Assembly: GCF_001954195.1 (NCBI RefSeq)
Contig: NZ_MBES01000008.1
Location: forward strand, 1 to 64,000
Direction of reading: 5' to 3'
DNA: 64,000 nt
Source of the DNA: Mycobacterium sp. IS-1264
Lineage (GTDB): Bacteria > Actinomycetota > Actinomycetes > Mycobacteriales > Mycobacteriaceae
In this document: in pieces, positions 17,136-25,666 of the stretch
Numbering within the stretch: the stretch's first letter is position 1
Layout of the letters: every line of letters begins with the position of its first letter
The notes under the pieces: generated by a model
What the model was told of the DNA's origin: nothing
What the model saw: the letters and a program-made list of their open reading frames with translations, nothing else
Database searches by the model: none
Made by a program: the position numbers and the translations under genes

Positions 17136-17178
17136 GGGATGAGTGGTCATCACCCGGCAAAGGGCGTCACCCGGGCGA
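17136..17178 (-). promoter_or_regulatory. Composite GGGTGA operator, site C
   Basis: Minus-strand reading: TCGCCCGGGTGA, 11 bp, GGGTGATGAC, CA, CTCATCCC. Two half-sites carry single changes but the architecture and spacing are unchanged. It heads the cysteine-rich pair at 17031-16184 and perhaps the hydrolase. Confidence 0.72.
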
Positions 17179-17439
17179 TTTGGCGAATATCGCGAGCACC
17201 GTGGGGGATTTGATCTCGCTAATGCGGTAATGGTGACGTAGGAAGAAGCGCCAGGAACCCGGGGTGAGGGCGATTAACTCCATGGGCAGGACGGCCGCGT
17301 AACTACCGCCGGACGCGGATATTGTCGGCACTAACGTAGACGCGAAATATGTTGGAATACAACGTGGTAGATCTACAGCAACAGAATGCGCTGTGGACGC
17401 CCGTGAATGTCATGTCGACGGGGTGCTCGGCTGTTGCGA

Positions 17440-17751
17440 TTAGCGAGTGCGCTGGCGCGTCCGACTACCTGTGTGGGCAGCGTCCCACTGCGCATCGATG
17501 CGGGTCACGCGGCGAAGTTCCAGCACGAGCCACAGCGCTCCGGCGACCACGCCGAGAACGGCGATGAGCGCCGTGGCGGGAAGCCATTCGTAATGTCGAT
17601 ACGCGGCTTCGGCCGCCGTGCTAATCAACCCAAACGTCGCTACCACCAACAGGATCAACCCCGGCCAGAAGAAGTTATCCTTCACGGTGATACCCGCGTG
17701 CGGTTGCGTGGTCCGAGAGTGATCCGTCGGATCGTCGTGGGTGTCTCCCAT
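17440..17751 (-). CDS. usfY: UsfY-like small membrane protein
   Basis: A 103-residue protein. Its start, MGDTHDDPTDHSRTTQPHAG, closely resembles what I recall of M. tuberculosis UsfY (Rv3288c, next to the usfX-sigF locus). It is followed by two hydrophobic helices (FFWPGLILLVVATFGLIST and ALIAVLGVVAGALWLVLELRR) and a basic tail. UsfY has no established biochemical role; it is linked to general stress regulation by location. GGAGGGAG precedes the ATG at 17751. It follows the holin-like gene by 36 bp and probably shares site D. Confidence 0.75.
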   Translation of the reverse strand: MGDTHDDPTDHSRTTQPHAGITVKDNFFWPGLILLVVATFGLISTAAEAAYRHYEWLPATALIAVLGVVAGALWLVLELRRVTRIDAQWDAAHTGSRTRQRTR

Positions 17752-17787
17752 CACCGCTCCCTCCGTCGTCGTCGTAGGAGATACTTG

Positions 17788-18318
17788 TCAGGTTGAGCCG
17801 GTCCGGGCGCGGATGAGCAGCTCGGCCAGCGTCACCCCAATCGTTGTCACGAGCCACACCACAACCGTCGTGGCCAGCCAGGATGGCGTGCCGTCAATAG
17901 TGATTCCGTGGGTCAATATTGACGCGAGGATCAACGCGACAATCGTCAATGCCAAGCCGGTGCCCCCAAGGAGCAGCGAAGCGTACTCACGGGGCAACTT
18001 CAAGATCGATAAGGACAAGATCCCCTGCATTAAGTCGAACGCCGACACCGCGACGATGAACCCCGGTACCGACAACGAAACTCGGGGAACAATCCACGCC
18101 GCAACCAGTAGTCCGATTCCCCACGATGCCAGGAACACAATTGCCCACCGCACGATATGCCTCATGGCGCTCATATCCGCCCGTGTTAGGCGCGGACCTC
18201 GTGTCGAATTACCCGACGGCGCCGCCACCGCAATCGATGCCGTCGAGGCGGCTTGGTGCCCAATGCCGGCAACACCGCCGACCACCACGACGTTCTTACC
18301 GTCGCACTCTGCGCCCAT
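17788..18318 (-). CDS. Holin-superfamily membrane protein with an SDR-like N-terminal scrap
   Basis: From about residue 52 onward this is a four-helix membrane protein (IVFLASWGIGLLVAAWIVP, FIVAVSAFDLMQGILSL, LTIVALILASIL and ATTVVVWLVTTIGVTLAELL). It resembles the phage-holin-like four-TM proteins found in mycobacteria outside prophages. Residues about 6-24 (DGKNVVVVGGVAGIGHQAA) instead read like the first beta strand and glycine loop of an SDR enzyme. The ATG at 18174 (MSAMRHIV) may be the native start. If 18318 is used, site D lies 116 bp upstream, a distance typical of the other sites. UsfY follows. Confidence 0.65.
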   Translation of the reverse strand: MGAECDGKNVVVVGGVAGIGHQAASTASIAVAAPSGNSTRGPRLTRADMSAMRHIVRWAIVFLASWGIGLLVAAWIVPRVSLSVPGFIVAVSAFDLMQGILSLSILKLPREYASLLLGGTGLALTIVALILASILTHGITIDGTPSWLATTVVVWLVTTIGVTLAELLIRARTGST

Positions 18319-18433
18319 AGTTCAGTCCCTTCCCGGATCGTTTGCTCCGCCGTGCTGAACATCGCTGTTTGGCACGGATACAGCCGGACATCGCCGCGCG
18401 AGTCTGTCGGAAGTCAAGCTTGACGGGCCGGCG

Positions 18434-18474
18434 GCGGAGCTGTCTTCACCCCGCAGCGTCAATCACCCGGGTGA
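18434..18474 (-). promoter_or_regulatory. Composite GGGTGA operator, site D
   Basis: Minus-strand reading: a perfect TCACCCGGGTGA, 11 bp, GGGTGAAGAC, AG, then a degenerate CTCCGCC. It precedes the holin-like/usfY unit. Confidence 0.7.
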
Positions 18475-18579
18475 GGACATACCGAGGCCTTCCGCACACA
18501 TCACTGAGCCATGCGCAGCTGCGGGCCCTTCGCTATGAAGGTCGTGGCGAAAGCTTTTGGGCTAACGAGCGTAGAGGTG

Positions 18580-20397
18580 TCAGGCGATGCCGTAGTCGTT
18601 TATCTTGCGGTAGATGGTCGCCCGCGACATTCCCAGGGCGCGGGCCGCCTCTTGCTTGTTACCGCCATTGTCTTGCAGGCTCCGGACAATCGCGTCGCGC
18701 TCAAGGGCTTCCATTTGGGTTAGTTTGCGCCGCATGATCGATCGGCACTCCGGTGGCAGCTTGTCGACACTGATAATGCCCGATCGTTGGCGGGCAACGG
18801 TTTCGGTCAGAACCCGCCGCAGCTGCGAGACGTTGCCCGGCCACGGCAGCATGCTGAGTTGGCGCATAGCATCGGGTGCCAGCTCCACATCAGCGCCCCG
18901 GGTGACCTCACGCAGCAACAGCGGCACCAATTCCTCGAGGTCGTCGATCCTGTGTCGCAGCGCCGGCACCGTGACGGTATGGGTAAATAACGGCAGCAAC
19001 TGCTTGATCGGTGCTGACGGATGCGCGGAACTTTTGGTCGCCGCGATCCAACCCCGGTCTCCGCGCATGGCCAGGATCGAGATGATCGATTCGAGTGTGT
19101 CTTTGTCGAGGTCATCTACGTCGCCGATGACGACTGCGAAGTCCTCATCGCCGGACTCAGCCGCCAGCTCGGCGACGAATCGCGCTGGGCTGGGAAGCGC
19201 CTCGGCGCGCATCACCCGAACAGTTCGGCCCGGTTTCACATACTGACCCACCGCCTGGGCCAACCGTGCCCGGCCGGATCCTTTCTCTCCTTCGAGCATT
19301 ACCCAGTCTCGGTCGCGGCAGCACCGCAGCACCTCCTGGCAGCAGCGCAGCCAGGCGCTGTTGCGACCTGCCAGGCCAGGGATTTGAATGCGAGCCGAGT
19401 GGCCAATTTGACGCGGGTGCGAGCTGGTCTCAGCCGAAACATCAACGTGGAACACGACATTGGCCCGGCCGCCGCGCATCGCCGAGCGGTCGGCAGCAGT
19501 GATTTTTGCGATGTGCCCGCTTGGCAGAACAGCCAGCGCCGTGCCCGAGAGCGTGGAACTGAGTAGATCCGAGGCGTGTTCGAGCAGCGCGGTCTGGTCG
19601 TTGCCGTCGAGCGCCCGGCGCAGATAGGGGTTCATCAACACCACATCGCCACCGATCGCGAGCACACCGCTCGAAGACCGCCGTGTCTGCTGCAGATATG
19701 CCTCCAACAGCGCGGTCTCACCTTCATGAGCCACCACCCGCATGCGATCCTCAATTTGGCGACCGGCGCTGGCAGCCAGCGCGAGCAACAGTGGATCGGA
19801 TTCGTCGGCCAGACAACTCAGATTGACGGCGCCGATTAGTCTGCGCGTTATCGGATCACGGATCGGCGAACCCGCGCACGCGAAACCGGTGAACATAGCG
19901 ACGTAGTGCTCGCCGCCGCGGATGAACGCGGGCCGCCCAGTCTCCAGCGCGGTGCCAATCCCGTTGGTGCCCGCCACCTCTTCAGCCAAGCTATAGCCAG
20001 GTACGAGACTCACGCTGTCCAACGCGTTGAGGATGGACACTTCTGGTGCGGTCCGTTCAACCACCACCCCATCGGTTGATGTCAGGACAACGCTGACAGC
20101 TTGCGCAGCCAGATCATCGGTGACGCGCTGCAGCACCGGCGCGGCCGCACGCGCCAACCGCGAGCCCATATTGGGTTCACGCACATACGGGAGCTCGACC
20201 CGGTCGGGGTGCACGCGCAGGGCCTGCGACCGACGCCAGGAGTCCAGGACACTGGGCTGCAGAATGCCCTCACTGAGTGAGCGCACCGCGTCAAGAGACT
20301 GTACGGACAGGAACTTTTCCCTGGCCTTCTCAACTTCGGTCGCGCAGCCCGCCTGCGAGCCCATCCCCCAACTACCTCGACTCCGGCTCGCCGTCAC
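18580..20397 (-). CDS. GAF / degenerate AAA+ / Fis-type transcriptional regulator (second of a tandem pair)
   Basis: A 605-residue AcoR-like regulator. Residues about 40-230 form the sensory part (SVLDSWRRSQALRVHPD, EVAGTNGIGTALETGRPAF, CAGSPIRDPITRRLIGAVNL). A degenerate AAA+ region keeps GEKGSGRARLAQ and an acidic DVDDLD Walker-B-like stretch. The end is a Fis helix-turn-helix (ALGMSRATIYRKINDYGI). The GAFTGA loop that contacts sigma-54 is absent, as in other actinobacterial members, so it should act with sigma-70-type polymerase. It overlaps the upstream paralogue by 4 bp (ATGA). The ligand is unknown. Confidence 0.85.
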   Translation of the reverse strand: MTASRSRGSWGMGSQAGCATEVEKAREKFLSVQSLDAVRSLSEGILQPSVLDSWRRSQALRVHPDRVELPYVREPNMGSRLARAAAPVLQRVTDDLAAQAVSVVLTSTDGVVVERTAPEVSILNALDSVSLVPGYSLAEEVAGTNGIGTALETGRPAFIRGGEHYVAMFTGFACAGSPIRDPITRRLIGAVNLSCLADESDPLLLALAASAGRQIEDRMRVVAHEGETALLEAYLQQTRRSSSGVLAIGGDVVLMNPYLRRALDGNDQTALLEHASDLLSSTLSGTALAVLPSGHIAKITAADRSAMRGGRANVVFHVDVSAETSSHPRQIGHSARIQIPGLAGRNSAWLRCCQEVLRCCRDRDWVMLEGEKGSGRARLAQAVGQYVKPGRTVRVMRAEALPSPARFVAELAAESGDEDFAVVIGDVDDLDKDTLESIISILAMRGDRGWIAATKSSAHPSAPIKQLLPLFTHTVTVPALRHRIDDLEELVPLLLREVTRGADVELAPDAMRQLSMLPWPGNVSQLRRVLTETVARQRSGIISVDKLPPECRSIMRRKLTQMEALERDAIVRSLQDNGGNKQEAARALGMSRATIYRKINDYGIA

Positions 20398-22157
20398 GAA
20401 ATGCCGTAATCGCTCATCTTGCGATAGATCGTCGCCCGCGACATCCCCAAGGCGATCGCCGCCTGCAGCTTGTTGTTGGCGTTGTCCTCCAAGCTGCGGA
20501 CGATGGCGTCTCGCTCAAGCGCCTCCATCTGGGTGAGCTTTCGCTTTGCGAGCGATCGACACTCGGGCGGCAGCTTATCGGCACTGATAACGCCTGACCG
20601 TTGTCGCGCAACGGTTTCCGCAATTACTCGCCGCAACTGTGCCACGTTACCCGGCCAGGGCAGCTTACTGAGTTGACGCATCGCATCGGCGGCAAGACGC
20701 ACATCAGCGCCGGAAGTCAGCTCGCGCAGCAGGAACGGCACCAGTACCTCGATGTCTTCAATCCGGTATCGCAGCGCGGGCACTGTCACGGTGTGGGTAA
20801 AGAACGGCAGCAGCCGCTCAATCATCGGTGAAGGAGTCGATGAACTCACCGTCACTGCGATCCATCCGCGCCTCGCACGCGATTCCAACACCGGAACGAT
20901 GGCTGCGAGCGTCGCCTCGTCGATGCAATCTACGTCGGATATCACCACGGCAAAGTCATCGCCGTCGGTTTGGGTCACGATCTCGGCGACGAAAAGCGCT
21001 GGCGTCGAAAATGTTTCAGCCCGTATTACGCGGACCGTCTTTATCGGGTGTACGTACTGTGCGACAGCCTGAGCCAGCTTGGCTCGTCCGGATCCCTTCT
21101 CGCCTTCGAGCAGTACCCAATCTCGGTCTCGGCAAGATCGCTCGACCAGCTGACAGCTGTGCCGCCATGAGCTGCTACGCCCAACGAGGCCAGGAATGTG
21201 CGGCGTGACCGATTGGCGAGTCCCGACTCGGTGTGCTGCTGCCTCGGTCGACAGATGCACATGGAAAACAACGTTAATCCTGCCACGGATCTCCGCATGG
21301 TCGACGACAGAGATGTTGGCCGTCGTTCCACTCGGCAGCACCGCCAGCGGATGTCGCGTAGCCGTGGTGTGAAGCAGATCCGAGGCGTGTTCGAGCAGAG
21401 CGATTTGATCATTGGTGTCGAGTGTCTGCCGCAGGTAACGGTTCATCAGCAACACGTCACCGCCGATCGCCAGCACACCGAGTGAGAGCCGTCGCTCCTG
21501 GTTGCGATACGCCTCCAGAAGCGCGATCTCGCTCGCGTGGGCCGACTCTCTCAGCCGGTCCTCGATCTGGCTTCCCAGGCTCTTGACCAACGGCAACAAG
21601 ACCGGATTTGATCGGCTGGCCCAGCAGGTGAGATCAACGACGCCGACCAGCCTCTGGGTTATCGGATCACGGATTGGCGCTCCCGCACAGGCAAGCTCGC
21701 CCAGCGGCCCGACGAAATGCTCGCCGCCACAAATGAACGCGGGCTGCCCGGTCTCGATCGCGGTGCCAATCCCGTTGGTACCGGCGAATTCCTCCGCGTA
21801 GCTGTAGCCGGGGGCAAGGCTCACCGAATCCAGTGCGTTCATGAAGGCCGCTTCCGAGGCGGAGCGATTCATCACAACACCGTCGGCCGAGGTGAGGATG
21901 ACCGACATCGCCTCGATGGTCACGTCCTGCGTGATCCCTTGTAGCACGGACTCCGCGGCGTGAGCTAGTCGTGAGTCGGTATCCGGCTGCCGAACATAGG
22001 GCAAATCGAGCCGGTCGGGGTGAACCCGCATGGCCTGGGACCGACGCCAGGAGTCCAGGACGCTTGGGGGCAAGGTGTCCGCCACCAAGGATCCGTCGCA
22101 CAAGAACCGTTCCCTCACCCGGCGAACGTCGGTTTGGATGTCGGCCCGCAAGCTCAT
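20394..22157 (-). CDS. GAF / degenerate AAA+ / Fis-type transcriptional regulator (first of a tandem pair)
   Basis: A 587-residue paralogue of the following gene, alignable along its whole length. It has SVLDSWRRSQAMRVHPDRLDLPYVR, EFAGTNGIGTAIETGQPAF, CAGAPIRDPITQRLVGVVDLTC, GEKGSGRAKLAQ and the Fis helix-turn-helix ALGMSRATIYRKMSDYGIS. No GAFTGA is seen. It is the promoter-proximal gene of the pair. The intergenic stretch before it holds two TGAGACG palindromes shared with the divergent STAND-LuxR side, so autoregulation is plausible. The two proteins may form heteromers. Confidence 0.85.
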   Translation of the reverse strand: MSLRADIQTDVRRVRERFLCDGSLVADTLPPSVLDSWRRSQAMRVHPDRLDLPYVRQPDTDSRLAHAAESVLQGITQDVTIEAMSVILTSADGVVMNRSASEAAFMNALDSVSLAPGYSYAEEFAGTNGIGTAIETGQPAFICGGEHFVGPLGELACAGAPIRDPITQRLVGVVDLTCWASRSNPVLLPLVKSLGSQIEDRLRESAHASEIALLEAYRNQERRLSLGVLAIGGDVLLMNRYLRQTLDTNDQIALLEHASDLLHTTATRHPLAVLPSGTTANISVVDHAEIRGRINVVFHVHLSTEAAAHRVGTRQSVTPHIPGLVGRSSSWRHSCQLVERSCRDRDWVLLEGEKGSGRAKLAQAVAQYVHPIKTVRVIRAETFSTPALFVAEIVTQTDGDDFAVVISDVDCIDEATLAAIVPVLESRARRGWIAVTVSSSTPSPMIERLLPFFTHTVTVPALRYRIEDIEVLVPFLLRELTSGADVRLAADAMRQLSKLPWPGNVAQLRRVIAETVARQRSGVISADKLPPECRSLAKRKLTQMEALERDAIVRSLEDNANNKLQAAIALGMSRATIYRKMSDYGIS

Positions 22158-22211
22158 CGACGCATGGACCTCGCTCCCCGAACCGAGCGGCGCAGCCGCC
22201 CCCCAAACCGG

Positions 22212-22252
22212 CGTCTCAGATTGAGACGCGCAACCCTGCTCAGATTGAGACG
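22212..22252 (+). promoter_or_regulatory. Doublet of TGAGACG palindromes upstream of the first STAND-LuxR locus
   Basis: A perfect CGTCTCA-GAT-TGAGACG (22212-22228) is followed by a half-degenerate CTGCTCA-GAT-TGAGACG (22236-22252), with centres 24 bp apart. GTGTCATG begins exactly 20 bp further on, at 22273. The same module with the same 20-bp gap recurs at 30914-30981 before the MalT-type regulator. It is a likely binding site for a Fis-type regulator, by proximity. Confidence 0.65.
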
Positions 22253-22317
22253 TTCAGTCTACGCCCGCGGCGGTGTCATGGGTCACATCAGCTAATGCAC
22301 CCGAAAGGCGTGGAGAA

Positions 22318-22533
22318 ATGACTATCTATCAGGTGACCGATCGCCTGCACTACGGCCGTACCGTACGCGTCCAAGCAGATGACATCGCTCCGACGGTGGC
22401 CTCATGGCTGGCCGAGTTGGGCGCCTGCAGTCCATTAGTAGAGTCGCTCAGCCGAGCGGTGCGCGGCGGCGACTGGCCTGCAACACACGAAATAGCCGAC
22501 TACCTGTCAGTGGAAGTCCAGGTGGCGGCATGA
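22318..22533 (+). CDS. Small conserved protein of unknown function next to the STAND-LuxR gene
   Basis: A 71-residue protein with GTGGAGA before the ATG. The pattern (MTIYQVTDRLHYGRTVRVQA, WLAELGACSPLVESLSRAV and IADYLSVEVQVAA) resembles unnamed small mycobacterial proteins I have seen near stress regulators, but no function is known to me. It is the first ORF after the TGAGACG doublet. Its stop codon overlaps an ATG at 22530 (ATGA) in the frame of the downstream regulator. Confidence 0.65.
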   Translation: MTIYQVTDRLHYGRTVRVQADDIAPTVASWLAELGACSPLVESLSRAVRGGDWPATHEIADYLSVEVQVAA

Positions 22534-22660
22534 CATCGGGCAGAGCGTCGGAGATCGTTAAGCCAGCGGGTTCTTCCACATATGTTCCCATCGATCACCC
22601 CCGTACACCCGGGCGCGCGAAAGTGCCGGGTCCGTCGCAAAAAATGGTCGAACGCAATTC

Positions 22661-22693
22661 ACAGCAAATGGGGCGGAGGAACACGCCTACACT
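22661..22693 (+). promoter_or_regulatory. Candidate promoter of the first STAND-LuxR gene
   Basis: ACAGCAAAT and GGGC elements followed by CGCCTACACTGG, with TACACT at 22688-22693 as a possible -10. A closely similar arrangement (ACAGCAAAT at 25584, CCTACAATG with TACAAT at 25614-25619) stands before the second paralogue. The promoter therefore appears to have been duplicated with the gene. Confidence 0.45.
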
Positions 22694-22784
22694 GGCTACC
22701 AGCGCTAACACTGGCGAAAACTGTGGACAACACAACGGGGAGGCCTTCCGCCCGCCTACTTCACGTCGGGGGGCGTCGGTCCGC

Positions 22785-25580
22785 ATGAGCGCCGCGAGGC
22801 CGTCTGGGAAGGTGCGCATACCGCCGATTCGTGGGCGGTCGGGCGAGCTGAAGGTGATCGGCGCGCTAGTCGCGGCGGTCGCTGAAGGGCGCGGGGGCGT
22901 ACTGGTCATCGAGGGGCCGCCGGGCATCGGGAAGAGCCGCTTGTTGACCGAGGTCTTGGCGCTTGCAGAGAAGGCCGGTGTTCGGGCACTGTTCGGCGAG
23001 GCGTTCGAGTACCAGCAGACGGTGCCATTTTTCTCGCTGTTCATGGCGACCCTGCGCGCGGATCCCCCTGTCGGTGATGCGGAGGCTTTGCGTCGCTTGG
23101 GCACGTCGGCCGATGTCCGCTACTGGGTGGTGCGCGATCTGCAAGCCGCCATACATGCGGCTGCGTCCCGAATACCCTTGGCGATCCTTCTCGAGGACAT
23201 CCACTGGGCCGACAACGCCACCCTGCTAGCGTTGCGGTCGCTGGCCGCGACGCGGCGAAATGCCCCGGTGCTGTGGGTGCTTACCGCACGAACCGGCGCC
23301 GGCGGACCGGCCGTTCGTGAGACGCTGAGCGCGCTGGAACGCGAGGATGCCACGTTTCTGCGGTTGACGGCCATGGCACGGAGCGCTGTCGCTGACATTG
23401 TGCAAGACGCCGTGCGAGCCAACGCGGATGCGTCGCTCCTAAATCTCGCCGACAAGGCCCACGGCAACCCGTTCCTGCTAACGGAGCTCCTGCGAGGACT
23501 AGACGAGGACGGCCGGCTCAATGTCAGCGGCGGCCGCGCGGTCGCCACCGGAGACACGTTGCCGCGACGGCTCAACGACACCATGCAGCAACGACTAGAT
23601 CAGCTGTCCAACGCTGCGAGCGAAGTCGTCCAGGTAGCCGCAGTGCTGCCTGACCACTTTTCGGCCCGGCTGCTCGCCGCGATGCTGGAACGCCGACCGG
23701 CCGCCCTGGTATCGGCAGTAGAAGAGGCCGTCCGTGCCGACCTGCTCATCGAAGACGGTGATCAGATGAGGTTTCGCCACGATCTGCTGCGCGAAGCGAC
23801 GCGGCAATCTTTGCCACAGTCGCTGCGCCGAGCGATGGAGCGACAATCGGCGACCATCATGCTGGACATGGGGGCGGCGCCCGAGGAGGTCGCAACCCAG
23901 CTTGCCCGCAGCGCTGAGGTGGGCGATCAGGCCGCGATCGCCGCACTCCGCCAAGCCGCACAGTCGGTGGCCAACAGCGATCCGAGCGCTGCGTCGGACT
24001 TGAGCAAGCGCGCGTTGGAGCTCCAGCCCCCCCAAGACCCCGGACGTGGGCCACTCGTGACAGAAACGATCGTGCTGCTCAATCGGGCCACACGCTACGA
24101 GGAGGCGCAACGGTTGGCCCGCACTACCCTGTCCGCCGCGCTGACGCCCGAAGAAGAGGCCAAGATTCGCCTGCGGCTCCCGACGGTAACCACAGAAGAG
24201 ACAACGCGACACATCGAAGAGAACCGCCGCGCACTTCAGCTGCCCGACCTCAGCGACGTCACCCAGGCACGACATCGGGCATGGCTGGCGTACAACCTGG
24301 CGATGTACGGCCAACACGGACAAGACAGCGCGGCAGCCAACGACGCGGCGGCCGCCGCAGTGTCCACCGGCGATCCCGAGTCGAGCATTCTGTCCGGAGT
24401 AGCACTTGCCTGCCTCGACTGCGCGAACGGGTACGCGGGCCGCGCTCTACACCGCGTTGAGGAACTTCAAGCCCTGACGCCCGCGGGCGATATGACCGCT
24501 CATCACCTCGCTGCAATCCACCTTGCAAACCTGCTTGCCGTGGTCGGACGGTTGGAAGACGCCGCGGCGCTGGTGGCGGCCCGCACAGAAAAATCCCGGA
24601 AGGAACGCGACGGCATGGCGCTGCACATCTGGGCCCTGACGGCGGGGCAGGTGCACGTGGCTGCCGGCCGGTTGTCGGATGCCCGCGCCGCCCTCGAGCG
24701 GCTGCCAACGCCGGAGCGAACAGGGTCAACCTTCGTCGACGCGAGGCGCATGATGATCCTGGCGGAGGTGGCGGCGCGCACCGACGACCGGACGTTGTTG
24801 CTAGAGACGGTGAGCTATGCGCGCGACGCGTACTCCAACGGTTCAGTTGCCGTACGTCGCGGGGCGGCGGGCGTTCTAGGGCTAGTGGCGTGGCAGCGCG
24901 ACGACGTTCATGAAGCGGTGCGCTGGCTCGGCGGCGATATCTCGATACTCGTGACACCGTTCTTGCCTACCGTCTTGGATCAGCTGGCCTTGACCGCGCG
25001 AGCAGCGTCAGCCGCCGGTGATGCCGGCCTGCGAGCGCGTCTCCTGGATGCTGTTGACGTGCTCGAACGCGAGCGGCCCGGGGTTCGGTTGTTCTCCACG
25101 GTCGCCCAACACATCCGCGGGATCCTCGAGCGTGATGCCAATGCTTTGGTGGCAGCGGGGAGCGCGCTCCGCTCGTGTTCGCGGCCGTTGCTTTACGCAA
25201 GCGCGGCCGAGGACGCCGGAGGCGAGCTGAGTCGCGCGCAGCGCAACGCGGAGGCGCTCGACCACCTGAACGCGGCATTCGACACCTACATCGAATGCGA
25301 AGCGATTGCCGATGCCCGGCGGGTCGGCCGCGCACTGCGCCGACTAGGCGTGGAACGCCGCATCGTCAGCCAAACTCGGGCAAAAACGGGCTGGGACAGC
25401 CTCACCGACTCCGAACTCAAGGTCATCAACCTCATCGCACAGGGCGCGACCAACCGCGAAGTCGCCACCCGTCTACACCTCTCCCCCCACACGGTGAAGA
25501 CCCACGTCCACAACGCATTCGCCAAACTGGGCATCACCTCGCGCGCCCAATTGCCGCAGCTCATGCCCGGCGCTGATTGA
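22785..25580 (+). CDS. STAND ATPase-LuxR transcriptional regulator, paralogue 1
   Basis: About 931 residues. An AAA+/STAND ATPase begins almost at once (PIRGRSGELKVIGALVAAV, Walker A GPPGIGKSRLL, Walker B AILLEDIHWADN). A long helical tetratricopeptide-like middle follows, and then a C-terminal LuxR helix-turn-helix (LTDSELKVINLIAQGATNRE, LSPHTVKTHVHNAFAKLGI). Such proteins are ATP-dependent, ligand-gated activators. I placed the start at 22785 because the paralogue begins at the same point relative to PIRGR. The in-frame ATG at 22530, overlapping the upstream gene, would add 85 low-complexity residues across a likely promoter. Confidence 0.82.
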   Translation: MSAARPSGKVRIPPIRGRSGELKVIGALVAAVAEGRGGVLVIEGPPGIGKSRLLTEVLALAEKAGVRALFGEAFEYQQTVPFFSLFMATLRADPPVGDAEALRRLGTSADVRYWVVRDLQAAIHAAASRIPLAILLEDIHWADNATLLALRSLAATRRNAPVLWVLTARTGAGGPAVRETLSALEREDATFLRLTAMARSAVADIVQDAVRANADASLLNLADKAHGNPFLLTELLRGLDEDGRLNVSGGRAVATGDTLPRRLNDTMQQRLDQLSNAASEVVQVAAVLPDHFSARLLAAMLERRPAALVSAVEEAVRADLLIEDGDQMRFRHDLLREATRQSLPQSLRRAMERQSATIMLDMGAAPEEVATQLARSAEVGDQAAIAALRQAAQSVANSDPSAASDLSKRALELQPPQDPGRGPLVTETIVLLNRATRYEEAQRLARTTLSAALTPEEEAKIRLRLPTVTTEETTRHIEENRRALQLPDLSDVTQARHRAWLAYNLAMYGQHGQDSAAANDAAAAAVSTGDPESSILSGVALACLDCANGYAGRALHRVEELQALTPAGDMTAHHLAAIHLANLLAVVGRLEDAAALVAARTEKSRKERDGMALHIWALTAGQVHVAAGRLSDARAALERLPTPERTGSTFVDARRMMILAEVAARTDDRTLLLETVSYARDAYSNGSVAVRRGAAGVLGLVAWQRDDVHEAVRWLGGDISILVTPFLPTVLDQLALTARAASAAGDAGLRARLLDAVDVLERERPGVRLFSTVAQHIRGILERDANALVAAGSALRSCSRPLLYASAAEDAGGELSRAQRNAEALDHLNAAFDTYIECEAIADARRVGRALRRLGVERRIVSQTRAKTGWDSLTDSELKVINLIAQGATNREVATRLHLSPHTVKTHVHNAFAKLGITSRAQLPQLMPGAD

Positions 25581-25583
25581 TCG

Positions 25584-25619
25584 ACAGCAAATCGGGCAGA
25601 TGGTGCGCGGGCCTACAAT
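25584..25619 (+). promoter_or_regulatory. Candidate promoter of the second STAND-LuxR gene
   Basis: ACAGCAAATCGGGC followed by GCCTACAATG, with TACAAT at 25614-25619 as a -10-like hexamer about 48 bp before the ATG. It matches the stretch at 22661-22693 before the first paralogue. Confidence 0.45.
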
Positions 25620-25666
25620 GACGTGCACTGCAATGACAGTCCGGTTAACGGTAGACAGGACGCCCG

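Noticed and set aside
17349..17796. Plus-strand ORFs over the UsfY-like gene
   Set aside because: The minus-strand UsfY match starts with a strong Shine-Dalgarno and a conserved N-terminus; the plus frames are shadows.
17788..18318. Prophage holin and hence a prophage
   Set aside because: No other phage genes are present; mycobacteria carry such four-helix proteins in the chromosome next to stress genes.
23595..24957. Minus-strand ORFs over the STAND-LuxR genes
   Set aside because: Shadows without recognisable domains; the plus-strand proteins are complete.
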